Positions 63,648 through 64,000 of a stretch of 64,000 bases of DNA are shown piece after piece (position 1 is the first letter of the stretch; each line of letters starts with the position of its first letter). The notes beneath the pieces are model-generated. The model was not told where the DNA came from and searched no databases. It saw only the letters and a program-made list of their open reading frames with translations. Source of the stretch: Leucobacter tenebrionis. GTDB lineage: Bacteria > Actinomycetota > Actinomycetes > Actinomycetales > Microbacteriaceae. The position numbers were made by a program, and so were the translations under genes. The DNA is taken from positions 2,046,001 to 2,110,000 of the forward strand of contig NZ_CP082322.1 in the NCBI RefSeq assembly GCF_019884725.1. Direction: 5' to 3'.

Positions 63648-64000
63648 GTGACCCGGTTGAATGAAGAACAGGCCCCGAGCACCTCGGCGCAACTGATAGC
63701 AGCGCGGCAGAAACGCGACTTCCAATGGTTCCACGAGCGGGGCCTTACACCATTCGTGGCCTTGATCGTGGTGGTCGGCGTGGTTGCGATCTACGATCCT
63801 GGTTTCCTATCGCCGCGGGCGCTGACCTCGCTGCTCGATCAGACAGCGGTGCTCGGCCTTCTCGCGCTCGCCCAAGCCGTGGTCGTGCTCACCGGCAGGA
63901 TCACACTGGCCAACGCGGCACTCGCGTCGCTCGGAGGTGTATGCCTCGCTCTGCTATTGCCCGATTACGGCTGGTTCGGCGTCATAGCCGTGGTGCTGGG
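63648..64000 (+). CDS. Second RbsC-like sugar ABC permease (cut by window edge)
   Basis: GTG 63648 directly after the ATPase stop, with GGAGAGG upstream. Reads MTRLNEEQAPSTSAQLIAAR, then FHERGLTPFVALIVVVGVVA, DPGFLSPRALTSLLDQTAVL and AQAVVVLTGRITLANAALAS. The usual GGIDLS is replaced by GRITLA. 117 codons visible; the rest lies beyond 64000. A two-permease importer would explain the split. Confidence 0.85.
   Translation, partial: MTRLNEEQAPSTSAQLIAARQKRDFQWFHERGLTPFVALIVVVGVVAIYDPGFLSPRALTSLLDQTAVLGLLALAQAVVVLTGRITLANAALASLGGVCLALLLPDYGWFGVIAVVL

Noticed and set aside
61889-63682. 597-codon minus-strand open frame
   Set aside because: Opposite the RbsA-like ATPase, which has all ABC motifs.

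Overview
The window is high-GC DNA with short intergenic gaps, GTG/TTG starts and strong AGGAGG-type ribosome binding sites. It opens with the fhaA-fhaB-pstP block that sits near the origin in most Actinobacteria. Overall gene content (LAxTG surface protein, DUF664/DinB, many MFS, LacI and GntR regulators, DhaKLM) suggests a Microbacteriaceae chromosome, perhaps Leucobacter. The genus is an inference from gene style, not a database match.

Layout. 1-2917: signalling genes pstP (cut by the window edge), fhaB and fhaA on the minus strand, then tRNA-Leu(CAG) on the plus strand with its terminator. 2916-9108: a ~6.2 kb accessory island bounded by two ~70 bp direct repeats of the tRNA-Leu terminator region. 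It holds a decayed transposase, a DprA-like plus ComF-like pair behind what looks like a leaderless promoter with a palindromic operator, a Ser/Thr kinase overlapping an unknown protein, and a convergent gene for a winged-helix/PD-(D/E)xK-like protein. The right half of the island is visibly poorer in G+C than its surroundings. This is the best candidate in the window for an undescribed (possibly defence) system.

9130-30884: ordinary chromosomal genes. They include an MBL hydrolase and a DHFR-like reductase divergent from an HxlR regulator, rarA, an ankyrin protein, ArsR with an MFS pump, a LacI-controlled nitrilase/MHS transporter pair, DsbA-like plus CcdA, two lipoproteins and a 716-residue DUF11 surface protein with an LAMTG sorting signal. 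30946-45211: dhaKLM with a complete enzyme I in DhaM, an amidohydrolase, a MalT-like LuxR regulator, a polar amino-acid ABC transporter, an AbiEi-like gene between two copies of an 83 bp palindromic repeat, and a TagD-like cytidylyltransferase. 45339-50508: a GntR-controlled APC permease/deaminase-like hydrolase/MFS operon and a thioesterase.

50582-64000: a carbohydrate or polyol catabolic locus. An FAD dehydrogenase, Gfo/Idh dehydrogenase, sugar epimerase and DUF993 protein face a GMC oxidoreductase plus aldehyde dehydrogenase operon. A LacI regulator and a ribose-type ABC importer (running off the right edge) follow. Three copies of a GAGAAAACG-type palindrome, one before each transcription unit, tie the units into one regulon. 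The substrate cannot be read from the sequence.

The intergenic DNA is rich in repeats: two families of long palindromes with two copies each, two 13 bp tandem arrays that both lie between convergent genes, a 38 bp perfect palindrome followed by a 19 bp array, and a pentanucleotide array.
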